Positions 1-7,097 of a stretch of DNA of 35,064 nucleotides are shown here, in pieces. This stretch comes from an uncultured Collinsella sp. (GTDB lineage Bacteria; Actinomycetota; Coriobacteriia; Coriobacteriales; Coriobacteriaceae). How positions within the stretch are numbered: the first letter of the stretch is position 1; every line of letters begins with the position of its first letter. The stretch spans positions 1 through 35,064 of the forward strand of contig CAAFUK010000021.1 in the NCBI GenBank assembly GCA_900766165.1, written 5' to 3'. Under the pieces are notes generated by a model. The model was given only the letters and a program-made list of their open reading frames with translations, ran no database searches and was not told where the DNA came from. The position numbers and the translations under genes are program-made.

Positions 1-101
1 CGAAGTACATCCGGGAGCAGGAGAAGGCCGACATCGCGCTCGACCGGCTGAGCGTCAAGGAGTACGAGGACCCCTTCGGCAGGGGGCCGGGGCGCAAATA
101 G
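1..101 (+). CDS. C-terminal fragment of an unidentified protein
   Basis: An open frame enters from the left edge (codons from base 3) and ends at a TAG at 99-101, giving 32 residues. The tail is charged (many Lys, Glu, Asp) and ends in a Gly/Arg/Pro-rich GRGPGRK. The codon use is GC-rich like the rest of the window. There is not enough sequence to name a family; it could be the end of a mobile-element or housekeeping protein. It is followed by a hairpin terminator at 212-239, consistent with this being a real gene end. Confidence 0.55.
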   Translation, partial: KYIREQEKADIALDRLSVKEYEDPFGRGPGRK

Positions 102-211
102 CGCCGGTTTGACCGGCCCGCCACGGGTCAACCTGCAGTGCGGCCCGAACCCCGTGAGGGCCGGCGCCTTTAGACGCGTGCCGGAAATCCAAGGGTTATA
201 CCCTAAGAGCA

Positions 212-239
212 AACCACCCCTTTTAGGGGTGGTTTTGAT
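212..239 (+). terminator. Rho-independent terminator after the left-edge gene
   Basis: A 10-bp perfect stem (AACCACCCCT at 212-221 with AGGGGTGGTT at 225-234) closes a TTT loop, and T residues continue to 236. It lies about 110 bases downstream of the partial gene. Between them is a small GCCGGT/ACCGGC hairpin at 103-117. Confidence 0.7.
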
Positions 240-252
240 TGTCTGCCGGCTT

Positions 253-470
253 GTCTAAGTCTGTAACAACTGGACCGTTAAAAGTAGGCTAGGTGTTACA
301 GATTGAGATACTTCCGAACCGCGCCGTCCCTTTGTCTCAATCTGTAACATCTGGGACGGATTTTGCCGAGTTACTGTTACAGATTGAGATTTTCCCTTGA
401 GGGGGATTTGAGTGTCTCGATCTGTAACAGATAGACCGGAAAATGGGTTCTAACTGTTACAGATCGAGAC
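253..470. repeat. Array of six alternating inverted 16-bp repeats, about 40-bp spacing
   Basis: The core GTCTCAATCTGTAACA occurs in forward orientation (with variants) at about 253, 334 and 414. Its reverse complement TGTTACAGATTGAGAT occurs at about 294, 375 and 455. Starts are 39-41 bp apart and orientation flips at each step, so the array is also an 80-81 bp tandem repeat with three units. Forward copies share a trailing TGGnACGG or GACCGG segment. It sits between the 3' ends of convergent genes. This layout resembles BIME/REP-type intergenic elements; function unknown. Confidence 0.85.
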
Positions 471-500
471 GTTTTGGGACCGCGGCTAAGCCATTGCGTC

Positions 501-540
501 AAAACCACCGCAAAGGTGCCTGTCCCCATTGTGGTGGTTT
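501..540 (-). terminator. Likely terminator of the U32-RluA transcript
   Basis: AAACCACC at 502-509 pairs with GGTGGTTT at 533-540, overlapping the RluA stop codon. Read on the minus strand the hairpin is followed by TTTT. The loop contains a GGGACAGGCACC-type block (minus strand); a related block (TGCCGTGTCCCC) occurs at 26285-26296, beside another palindrome, so it may be part of a repeat family. The stem is short (8 bp) with a long loop. Confidence 0.45.
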
Positions 541-1198
541 AAGGCTCCCAGGGGCAGGGGGCTTCGATGTGGATGTGCTCGCCGGTAACGGGATGCGTAA
601 AGGACACGCTGTGGGCGTGGAGCATCAATCCACAGGGGCGAGCAGTGCCGTACAGGTCGTCGCCGACCAGGGGGTGATACTCGCTGGCCAGGTGGACGCG
701 AATCTGATGCTTGCGGCCGGTGAGCAGCTCGACATCGATATACGAACGCGTGGGCAGACCTCGGCGGCTCTTAAGGCGCTTGAGCACCTTCACGCGCGTC
801 TGCGACGGCTTGCCGCTGGCGCCAACGCGCATCTTGCGGCTATCGTGGCGGTCGCGGGCGATGGGCTTGTCGATGAGCTTCTCGTTCCAGTCGATCTTGC
901 CCTCGGCGAGCGCCAGATAGTGCTTTTCGAACGCGTGGTCGATAATCATCTGGTCAAAGGCGGGCTGCGTCTGCTTGTCGAGCGAGAACAGCACCACGCC
1001 GGTGGTGTCGCGGTCCAGGCGATTGAGCGGCTGCATGTCGGTCGCGGCAAAGCCGTCGCCCATCGCCAGCAGCAGGTCGCTGGCGTAGTCGGTAAGTGTG
1101 CGCTCGCCGGTGCCGTCGCCGTGGACGATCATGCCGGCGGGCTTGTCGATGGCCATGAGCCAGGCGTCGCAGTAGAGGACTTGAGGTTCTTCGTTCAC
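539..1198 (-). CDS. RluA-family pseudouridine synthase
   Basis: A 219-residue protein of the RluA family, which isomerises uridine to pseudouridine in rRNA or tRNA. The core catalytic motif appears as NRLDRDTTG (residues 59-67; usual form HRLDxxTSG), with Asp62 as the expected nucleophile. The conserved GRKHQIRVHLA motif lies near residues 161-171. There is no N-terminal S4 domain, so it resembles the short RluA/TruC-like type; which RNA site it modifies cannot be told from sequence. The first motif residue is Asn instead of His. It starts 15 bp after the stop of the upstream U32 gene on the same strand, so the two are probably co-transcribed. Confidence 0.9.
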   Translation of the reverse strand: MNEEPQVLYCDAWLMAIDKPAGMIVHGDGTGERTLTDYASDLLLAMGDGFAATDMQPLNRLDRDTTGVVLFSLDKQTQPAFDQMIIDHAFEKHYLALAEGKIDWNEKLIDKPIARDRHDSRKMRVGASGKPSQTRVKVLKRLKSRRGLPTRSYIDVELLTGRKHQIRVHLASEYHPLVGDDLYGTARPCGLMLHAHSVSFTHPVTGEHIHIEAPCPWEP

Positions 1199-1213
1199 GT
1201 GTAAGCCTTTCGG

Positions 1214-3709
1214 TTAACTGATTCCCACAAACATGCAGCCCGAGGTTGCTCCGCGCAGACGGGCGGCGGGCTTGCGGCCGGCTTGAGCTGCCTCGACGGC
1301 GCGACGGACGCGAGCGACGGCACGACCAATCTCATCGGCCTCGAGCAAGGTTCCGTCGACCATAAGACGACGGACGCCGGCGTCGAGCAACTGCGGTACC
1401 TGCGGCGTAAGGTCGATGGGGTAGGCATCGTACAAGCGAGAGCGGCCATGGATGTCGGTGCGCACGGGCATGACCTTGCCGTCGATATTCTTGAGCGACA
1501 GCTTGCGGGCGCGCAGGCGGCAGTTGGCGCAATCGTGGATGCAGCCATTGGCCACCTGCAGGATGCAGTGCTCGCTCGTCATAACGCGCGGGCGGCCAAA
1601 GACGGTGATGCCCAGAGCCGCGGGCGCGGCGGCGCCGAGCGAGACAATCTCGTCGAGCGTGATCTCGGGCGAGAGCCAAAACGCACTGGCTCCGCGCTCG
1701 GCAAGCGCCTCCATGCAGGGCGTGTTGTGCACCGGCAGGCAAGAGCGAATCTCGGCCGTGGCGCCAACCTGGGCGGCCAGGGCAAGCTCAGAGATGTTGC
1801 CAATAGCGACCGTGGCGCCGGCAACAACCCACGGGTCGACGCGTACGTGGTCAACGGCGCGGCAGACCTCGTCGAGCACGGGTACGATGCCCTGCTCAAA
1901 TGCATCGGCGGGGGAGAGCTCGGCCGCATCGAGCGCGTCGGTGGTCATGTAGATGCGCGTTACACCCTCGGCGCGAGCGGCCTCGGCGGCCTCGAGCGAG
2001 GTGACGGTGGCGCAGATCTGCGGCTCATCGCGGTAATGCTCGGGCGCGGGGCGGGAATCACTGGTTACAATCGCCGGCAGCTCGAGCGTTTTCGCGCGCT
2101 TCTCGTACGGTGCCAGAATGGCCTCTTCCAGCGCCTTACAAGCGGCGGCGCGCACCTTGTGCACGGCGGAAAAGCCCATACCGCAGCCGGCGTCGAGCGA
2201 AACGTCAAAGCTTGCGGCCTCAAAGGGAGAGGAGCCCATGCGCCCGACGTGCTCAACCAGGTCTGCCGCCTCGACGGCGCGGGTCTTGGCAGCCTCGACG
2301 GTAAAGCCCGTGACCGTGGCCGTAAGCGAAGGATCGTCACAACAGGTGAGCGTAACGGCAAACGGCTCGCCCAGACGCGCCACAACGGACACGTCTACGG
2401 CGCGGCGGCGCAGCACATCGCGCTTGAGCGCGGCGCCGGCGGCGTCAATGGCGCGCTGGCTTCGAATCACGCGCACGCGGCAGCCCTCGGGCATGCTGCG
2501 GGGCACGCGGCATTCGATGATGTCGCCCGCGGCGGCATCATCGGCGGCAATGGTGGTCAGGAACTGGTCAAACTCGTTATCGTGGCGAAGCTCCAGCAGG
2601 TCGCCCTTGCCCACGGGCTCAAACAGCTCAATGCGGGCGATGGCGGCGCGGCGACGGCGATCGTCGGGCTTGAGTCCGCGTACATCGCGGTTGGCCAGGC
2701 GACTGCCCAGCACCGTGCCCACAATCTGGCCGCGGTTGTTGGAGCGCTCGTAGCTCATCATCTCGTCGCCAGAGGTGCCATCCTGGTAGGCGTGCGTAAA
2801 GTCGCGATTAAAGCAGCGCTTGAGCTGGCGCTGGCGGGCGGCATCCTCATCCGTAGAGGTCGAAACATCGGCAAGCATGTCATCAATCTGATGACGATAC
2901 ACGTCGACGATGGAATACACGTAATCGGGGGCCTTCATGCGGCCCTCGAGCTTGAGTGACGCGGCACCGGCGTCGTACAGACGGCGGACGAGCTGCGAGG
3001 TGTTGGTGTCGCGCGGGCATAGCGCACGCTCGCGACCGGCAGGGGAGAGCGCGCGACCGTTCTCGTCGATCAGCTCGTAAGGCAGGCGACAGGGCTGGGC
3101 GCACATGCCACGGTTGGCCGAGCGGCCCGCCATGGCAAAGCTCGAAAGCAGGCACAGACCCGAGTAGCAAAAGCAGATGGCGCCATGGCTAAAGACCTCA
3201 AGGTCCACATCGGGCGCGGCATTATGAATGGCGGCGATCTCGTCGATGGAGAGCTCGCGCGAGAGGGTCACGCGGTCGGCGCCCTGCTCGCGGCACCAAA
3301 GGGTTCCGCGGTCGTCGTGGATGTTCGCCTGGGTCGAGATATGTGTCTCGATGCCGGGCATGGTGCGCTTGACCTCAAAGAACAGACCCCAGTCCTGGAT
3401 AATGAAGGCATCGGCGCCCAGCGTGGAGCAGCGATGAATGAGTTGCAGCGCATCGCCCATCTCGGACTGCTTGATGACGATGTTGACCGTGACGTAGACG
3501 CGCGACCCGGCTAGATGCGCGGCGCGGCAGGCCTGCTCAAAGGCCTCGTCGGTAAAGTTGGTGGCCTTGCGGCGGGCGTTGAAGCTGCCCATGCCGCAAT
3601 AGATGGCGTCTGCCCCCGCGGCGAGTGCGGCGGCAAAGGGTTCGGGCCCTCCGGCGGGCGCCAAAAGCTCGGGTCTGCGGTTGGTGGTTCGACTGGCGGT
3701 TGCGGTCAT
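1214..3709 (-). CDS. U32-family protein with DUF3656 (RlhA-like)
   Basis: An 831-residue member of the peptidase U32 family. The N-terminal U32 domain (about 1-330) contains LLAPAGG, HISTQANI and the Cys-rich signature with Cys179, Cys181, Cys186, Cys203 and Cys207 within HGAICFCYSGLC and NRGMCAQPC. A middle DUF3656-like region follows (about 380-500). A second U32-like half near the C terminus has VANGCIHDCANCRLR. Family knowledge: U32 proteins of this long type include RlhA, which acts in hydroxylation of a 23S rRNA cytidine; others are labelled collagenase-like proteases. Pairing with an RluA-type rRNA/tRNA modification enzyme favours an RNA-modification role (inference). The start has a plausible AAAGGCAGG ribosome-binding site just upstream. 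A TATACT box lies about 30 bp upstream on the minus strand, without a clear -35. Confidence 0.88.
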   Translation of the reverse strand: MTATASRTTNRRPELLAPAGGPEPFAAALAAGADAIYCGMGSFNARRKATNFTDEAFEQACRAAHLAGSRVYVTVNIVIKQSEMGDALQLIHRCSTLGADAFIIQDWGLFFEVKRTMPGIETHISTQANIHDDRGTLWCREQGADRVTLSRELSIDEIAAIHNAAPDVDLEVFSHGAICFCYSGLCLLSSFAMAGRSANRGMCAQPCRLPYELIDENGRALSPAGRERALCPRDTNTSQLVRRLYDAGAASLKLEGRMKAPDYVYSIVDVYRHQIDDMLADVSTSTDEDAARQRQLKRCFNRDFTHAYQDGTSGDEMMSYERSNNRGQIVGTVLGSRLANRDVRGLKPDDRRRRAAIARIELFEPVGKGDLLELRHDNEFDQFLTTIAADDAAAGDIIECRVPRSMPEGCRVRVIRSQRAIDAAGAALKRDVLRRRAVDVSVVARLGEPFAVTLTCCDDPSLTATVTGFTVEAAKTRAVEAADLVEHVGRMGSSPFEAASFDVSLDAGCGMGFSAVHKVRAAACKALEEAILAPYEKRAKTLELPAIVTSDSRPAPEHYRDEPQICATVTSLEAAEAARAEGVTRIYMTTDALDAAELSPADAFEQGIVPVLDEVCRAVDHVRVDPWVVAGATVAIGNISELALAAQVGATAEIRSCLPVHNTPCMEALAERGASAFWLSPEITLDEIVSLGAAAPAALGITVFGRPRVMTSEHCILQVANGCIHDCANCRLRARKLSLKNIDGKVMPVRTDIHGRSRLYDAYPIDLTPQVPQLLDAGVRRLMVDGTLLEADEIGRAVARVRRAVEAAQAGRKPAARLRGATSGCMFVGIS

Positions 3710-3891
3710 ATCCTGCCTTTCAAAATGCTCAGATATTCAAAAGTATAGTGGCGCTGTTGCGGCGGACGAGCCCTGTGGCCCAAGCGGGATAAAGTCTTCA
3801 GCAGCTTGGGCTGGCTGACCCCGTGAAGAACCGTTCAGCGGTTCGGGGAAACCGTTGGGCGATAAAATATTCTCGCAAACTGATAATATTC

Positions 3892-3920
3892 TTGCATCGC
3901 ACGGAAACCTTGATTACTAT
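3892..3920 (+). promoter_or_regulatory. Putative promoter of ridA
   Basis: TTGCAT (3892-3897), a 17-bp spacer and TACTAT (3915-3920) form a sigma70-like promoter about 90 bases before the ridA start. A small inverted pair, CTTGATT and AATCAAG, surrounds the -10 box (3909-3930). The rest of the 300-bp divergent gap (3710-4008) is AT-richer than its flanks and shows no other gene. Confidence 0.5.
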
Positions 3921-4008
3921 CCCAATCAAGCGCGGTGTTCAGACCGAATTGTGCCTCCCGGTGCGAACGCCGCGCTCACGCTCTCTATCTGATCGTAAGG
4001 AGAAAAAC

Positions 4009-4386
4009 ATGAGCAAGACCGTCGTGTCTTCCGATAACGCACCCGCAGCCATCGGACCGTATTCCCCCGGTATCCAGACCGGCAACATGGTGTTCCTGTC
4101 CGGCCAGCTGGGCATCGACCCCACAACTGGCAAGATGCCCGAGGGCGTCGAGGCCCAGGCCAAGCAGTCCCTTGCTAACGTCGAGGCCCTGCTGACTGCC
4201 GCCGGCGCTACGTTTGCCGATGTCGTCAAGACCACGGTCTACCTGGCCGACATTGCCGACTTCGCTGCCGTGAACGAGATCTACGCCTCCAAGTTCGAGG
4301 CCCCGTTCCCCGCGCGCAGCGCTTTCCAGGTTGCCACCCTTCCGGCTGGCGGTCTGGTCGAGATCGAGGTCGTCGCCGCTCTCTAA
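4009..4386 (+). CDS. ridA: RidA-family enamine/imine deaminase
   Basis: A 125-residue protein of the YjgF/YER057c/UK114 family, which hydrolyses reactive enamines such as 2-aminoacrylate to the keto acid and ammonia. The length is typical. The substrate-binding arginine is Arg103 in PARSAFQV, with the conserved GPYSPG near residues 16-21, SGQLG near 31-35 and EIEVVA at the C terminus. The start was placed at the ATG preceded by AAGGAGA (3997-4003); an upstream in-frame extension lacks family similarity. It stands alone between its promoter and a strong terminator. Because DpaL in the same locus works through 2-aminoacrylate, RidA may detoxify or finish that reaction here (inference). Confidence 0.95.
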   Translation: MSKTVVSSDNAPAAIGPYSPGIQTGNMVFLSGQLGIDPTTGKMPEGVEAQAKQSLANVEALLTAAGATFADVVKTTVYLADIADFAAVNEIYASKFEAPFPARSAFQVATLPAGGLVEIEVVAAL

Positions 4387-4416
4387 GGCGTTGGCCACAA
4401 CTAAACATGACATGCA

Positions 4417-4454
4417 AAAAGACCCTGCAGCGCGTGCGAGCTGCAGGGTCTTTT
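4417..4454. terminator. Bidirectional terminator between ridA and the PAS regulator
   Basis: A 14-bp perfect stem, AAAAGACCCTGCAG (4417-4430) with CTGCAGGGTCTTTT (4441-4454), around a 10-base loop. A-tract and T-tract on either side make it work in both directions between two convergent genes. Confidence 0.88.
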
Positions 4455-4498
4455 GTCAAGTGACGGGTCGCTTGTGGAGCCGCGCTCCATTTTGCTCG

Positions 4499-5155
4499 TT
4501 AGCCCTCCTTGCGGACTTTTTGCAGGTAGCGGTAGACGCTGGGCTCCGAGATGCCCAGCGCGGTGGCGGCGCAGGCCACGGCGCCCTTGAGCATGAACAC
4601 CCCGTTGCCGTTGAGGTGGCGAATGACGTCCACGCGGTCGCTCTGACCAAGCGACGCTACATCCAGCCCGCGCGCGCTCAGCAGCTCGGCAATGCTGCGG
4701 TCGATAAGCTCCTGTGTAGACTCCGAAAGGCTTTCGACTTCGATAGACGCGGGCTCTGCCTGCCTTGGCACGGCGTCGAAGCAGGCCATGAGCTGCTGAG
4801 CCATGGCGTTGATGGAGCGTACCGTGGAAAGATCGGTGTTGACGCAAAGCATGCCGACGATCTCGTTATCCTCGCGGATAAAGTACGTCGCCGACTCCAA
4901 CGTCTTGCCGCCGGCGCCGCGCCCCTCGTAACCCGTAATAAACGGCAGGTCGCGATACTTGGCGTCGTGCATGATCTTGAGTGCCAGATCGGTGGCGGGA
5001 CCGCCGACCTTGCGGCCGCTCACGATGCCGTTGCGAATATCGACGATGGCGTGGTCGGGATCCGAGAAATCGTGCAGTACGATTTCGCTGTTTTTGCCGA
5101 GTATCTGCTCCAGAAAATCGACCATCGGCAAAAAGCGACGTACGGTCTCGTTCAC
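4499..5155 (-). CDS. YheO/DauR-like PAS-HTH transcriptional regulator (first copy)
   Basis: A 218-residue regulator. The N-terminal YheO-like PAS domain (about 1-115) includes SEIVLHDFSDP, NGIVSGRK and ESATYFIRED. The C-terminal HTH (about 160-215) has the DNA-reading segment ALGISEPSVYRYLQKV. The start is taken as GTG at 5155 because AAAGGAG lies 6-7 bases upstream on the minus strand; the frame is open further upstream but without similarity. It is paralogous to the protein at 19126-19779 (same NGxVSGRK and IFIR/YFIR blocks). It is divergent from the permease-ssnA-ygfK-xdhD block, so it probably controls that block, perhaps in response to a purine or pathway intermediate (inference). Confidence 0.85.
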   Translation of the reverse strand: MNETVRRFLPMVDFLEQILGKNSEIVLHDFSDPDHAIVDIRNGIVSGRKVGGPATDLALKIMHDAKYRDLPFITGYEGRGAGGKTLESATYFIREDNEIVGMLCVNTDLSTVRSINAMAQQLMACFDAVPRQAEPASIEVESLSESTQELIDRSIAELLSARGLDVASLGQSDRVDVIRHLNGNGVFMLKGAVACAATALGISEPSVYRYLQKVRKEG

Positions 5156-5388
5156 GGGCAACTCCTTTGGGTGAAATCGGAAATGTTCATAACAATTTTT
5201 TCTCATGGTAACACGCTGCCCATCATCTCGTATATCCGCAGGTACATTGCGTAATGCAGACGAACGGTAGGAATTTAGCGGTAAACGGTTGACCAAAAGA
5301 AAAGTTAGATGGTATTTTGACCAGACACTTTCCTGACCTGCGGAAATGCGTTATTTCAGCTGAAGAATAGTCTGATAACAAAAAATTA

Positions 5389-5420
5389 TTATTGAGAATG
5401 AGAATCATCTTTAATACGAT
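5389..5420 (+). promoter_or_regulatory. Permease promoter with overlapping Fur-like dyad
   Basis: TTGAGA (5392-5397), a 17-bp spacer and TACGAT (5415-5420) form a good promoter 88 bp before the permease. The spacer and -35 box lie within GAGAATGAGAATCATCTTT, which matches 14 of 19 positions of the classical Fur box. A similar sequence, GATAATAAATAATCATC, precedes yqeB. The remainder of the 350-bp gap (5156-5507) is AT-rich. It holds AACAAT (5191) and AACAAA (5377) half-sites like those upstream of dpaL, and two TTGACCA copies near 5290 and 5327. No purine riboswitch was recognised. Confidence 0.55.
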
Positions 5421-5507
5421 ATGCAATGAAGGCACAACCTCAACCCCGCACTGCGTCACAATAGAGCGTTAGATGCGAAAACAACTACTTCGAGGATTGG
5501 TGGTCAA

Positions 5508-6902
5508 ATGACCCAGGAGACGGTTACGAACGGCACTGAAGCCCTGTTCACTCGCGAAGGCATGCCTCCCGTTAAGGAAATGATCCCGTGTGCCCTTCAG
5601 CACGTACTGGCATCGTTTGCCGGCATCATTACCCCGGCGGTCATCATGGCCGGCGTCTACGGCTTTAATAGCCAGCAGAGCACCGACATCATCCAGGTCG
5701 CGCTCATTCTTTCGGCGATCGACACGGCCCTTCAGGCTTTCGCCCCCTTCCGTCGCATCGGCGGCGGCCTGCCCATCGTCATGGGCGTTTCGTTCGCGTT
5801 CCTGCCGGCCCTGCAGGCCATGGGTGCCTCGGGCTTTAGCTTTGGTGCACTGCTGGGCGGCGAGATCGTCGGCGGCGCCGTCGCGGTCCTCTTTGGTCTG
5901 GCTTACAGCAAGATCAAGTGGCTGTTCCCGCCCGTCGTGACCGGTACGGTCATCTTCTCCATTGGCGTCTCTCTCTATCCCACGGCTGTCAAGTATATGG
6001 CCGGCGGTATGGGTACGCCGCTGTGGGGCACCCCGCAGGCCTGGTGCGTCGCTCTTATCACCTTCGCCGTGGTCTTTGCGCTCGCCAACTTTGGCAAGGG
6101 CACGCTCAAGCTGGGATCCGTGTTCTTTGGCATGATCGTTGGTATGATCGTCTCCATCCCCTTTGGCATGATCGACTTCTCCAGCGTCGCCACCGCCCAG
6201 GTCTTCGCCCTTCCCAAGCTCATGCCCTATGCGCTCGAGTTTGATCCCGAGGTCTGCATTACCCTTGCCGTCGTGTTCCCCATGGTCGCCATCCAGGTTA
6301 TCGGCGACGTCTCTGCCGCCTGCCTGGGCTCCATCGACCGTATGCCCACCGAGCGCGAGCTCTCCGGCGCTATCGTGTCCCAGGGCCTCACCTCTATGGT
6401 CGGCGGCCTGCTGGGCGGTCTTCCCACCAGCGCCCTTGGCCAGAACGTTGGCATCATCTGCTCCAACAAAGTCGTCAACAAGTGGGTCTTTGTGATCATC
6501 GCGGCCGTCTTTGCCATCGCCGGTCTGTTTCCGCAGCTCTCTGCCGTCCTTTCCGCTATCCCGCAGCCCGTCATCGGCGGCGCGACCGTCGGCGTCTTTG
6601 GCACCATCACCATGAACGGCGTGCGCATGTTCACCCGCGAGGGCCTCACGCAGCGCACTACCACTATCGTCGGCACCTCCGTCGTCTTTGGCCTGGGTAT
6701 CTGGATGGCCAGCGGTTGCCTTGCCGGCGAGGGTATGCCCGCCTGGGTGTCCACCGTCATCGGCTCCAATGCCGTAACCCCCACCGCCATCATGGCCATT
6801 GTCCTTAACCTGATCCTTCCGCAGACGCCGGTCGTGGCTCAGCACATCGATGCCGCCAAGGACGCTGCCGTGGATCTGGTCTTGCCCGAGAGCAAGAAGT
6901 AA
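5508..6902 (+). CDS. NCS2-family purine (xanthine/urate) permease
   Basis: A 464-residue polytopic membrane transporter of the nucleobase-cation symporter 2 family. Family features include QHVLASFAG near residue 31, a series of Gly/Ala-rich membrane segments, GLPIVMGVSFAF (about 88) and the NCS2 signature region with ALGQNVGII (about 306). It has the length of UacT/XanP-type carriers. Substrate cannot be fixed from sequence, but the location at the head of an ssnA-ygfK-xdhD cluster matches urate or xanthine carriers in equivalent clusters. It lies in the inner membrane equivalent (single cytoplasmic membrane here) and imports purine with protons or cations. Its ribosome-binding site is weak (GAGG at about 5492). 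It is followed by a 12-bp hairpin at 6919-6950. Confidence 0.92.
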   Translation: MTQETVTNGTEALFTREGMPPVKEMIPCALQHVLASFAGIITPAVIMAGVYGFNSQQSTDIIQVALILSAIDTALQAFAPFRRIGGGLPIVMGVSFAFLPALQAMGASGFSFGALLGGEIVGGAVAVLFGLAYSKIKWLFPPVVTGTVIFSIGVSLYPTAVKYMAGGMGTPLWGTPQAWCVALITFAVVFALANFGKGTLKLGSVFFGMIVGMIVSIPFGMIDFSSVATAQVFALPKLMPYALEFDPEVCITLAVVFPMVAIQVIGDVSAACLGSIDRMPTERELSGAIVSQGLTSMVGGLLGGLPTSALGQNVGIICSNKVVNKWVFVIIAAVFAIAGLFPQLSAVLSAIPQPVIGGATVGVFGTITMNGVRMFTREGLTQRTTTIVGTSVVFGLGIWMASGCLAGEGMPAWVSTVIGSNAVTPTAIMAIVLNLILPQTPVVAQHIDAAKDAAVDLVLPESKK

Positions 6903-6918
6903 CCAATTCGGTGCTATT

Positions 6919-6950
6919 CGTCGGCGGACGCATCGCCTCGTCCGCCGACG
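6919..6950 (+). terminator. GC-rich hairpin after the permease
   Basis: CGTCGGCGGACG (6919-6930) pairs perfectly with CGTCCGCCGACG (6939-6950) around an 8-base loop. There is no T-tract, so it may be a partial terminator, an mRNA-stabilising 3' structure or an attenuator that lets the permease be expressed more than the downstream enzymes. Confidence 0.5.
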
Positions 6951-7083
6951 CCATGCGGCGCCAAGCCGTACTTCAAAGGGTTTGTCCCTTTGGTGAAGCG
7001 TTGACGGGAGAGGGCCCGTTTCCGGTGTAGGCCGGCGCTTCGCACTCCGCCATGTCAGAGGTGTCAAACCCCGCCTCTGATGT
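6951..7083 (+). other. Structured leader upstream of ssnA
   Basis: The 133 bases contain CTTCAAAGGG pairing with CCCTTTGGTGAAG (about 6970-6997), a possible closing pair GCGCC/GGCGC (about 6957 and 7034), and TCAGAGG with CCTCTGA just before the ssnA ribosome-binding site. I do not recognise any known riboswitch class. It may simply be a structured intercistronic spacer. Confidence 0.3.
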
Positions 7084-7097
7084 TGAAGGGAGCATCC

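Noticed and set aside
253..470. CRISPR array
   Set aside because: The repeat is only 16 bp, alternates in orientation, and the intervals are partly repeated themselves; no cas genes are nearby.
443..1204. A 253-codon plus-strand frame over the RluA gene
   Set aside because: Antisense to a gene with clear RluA motifs; starts inside the repeat array.
3823..4008. N-terminal extension of RidA by 62 residues
   Set aside because: No similarity to the family; a strong AAGGAGA and ATG at 4009 and a promoter within the extension argue against it.
5156..5507. Purine riboswitch upstream of the permease
   Set aside because: The conserved three-way junction core of the purine aptamer was looked for and not seen.
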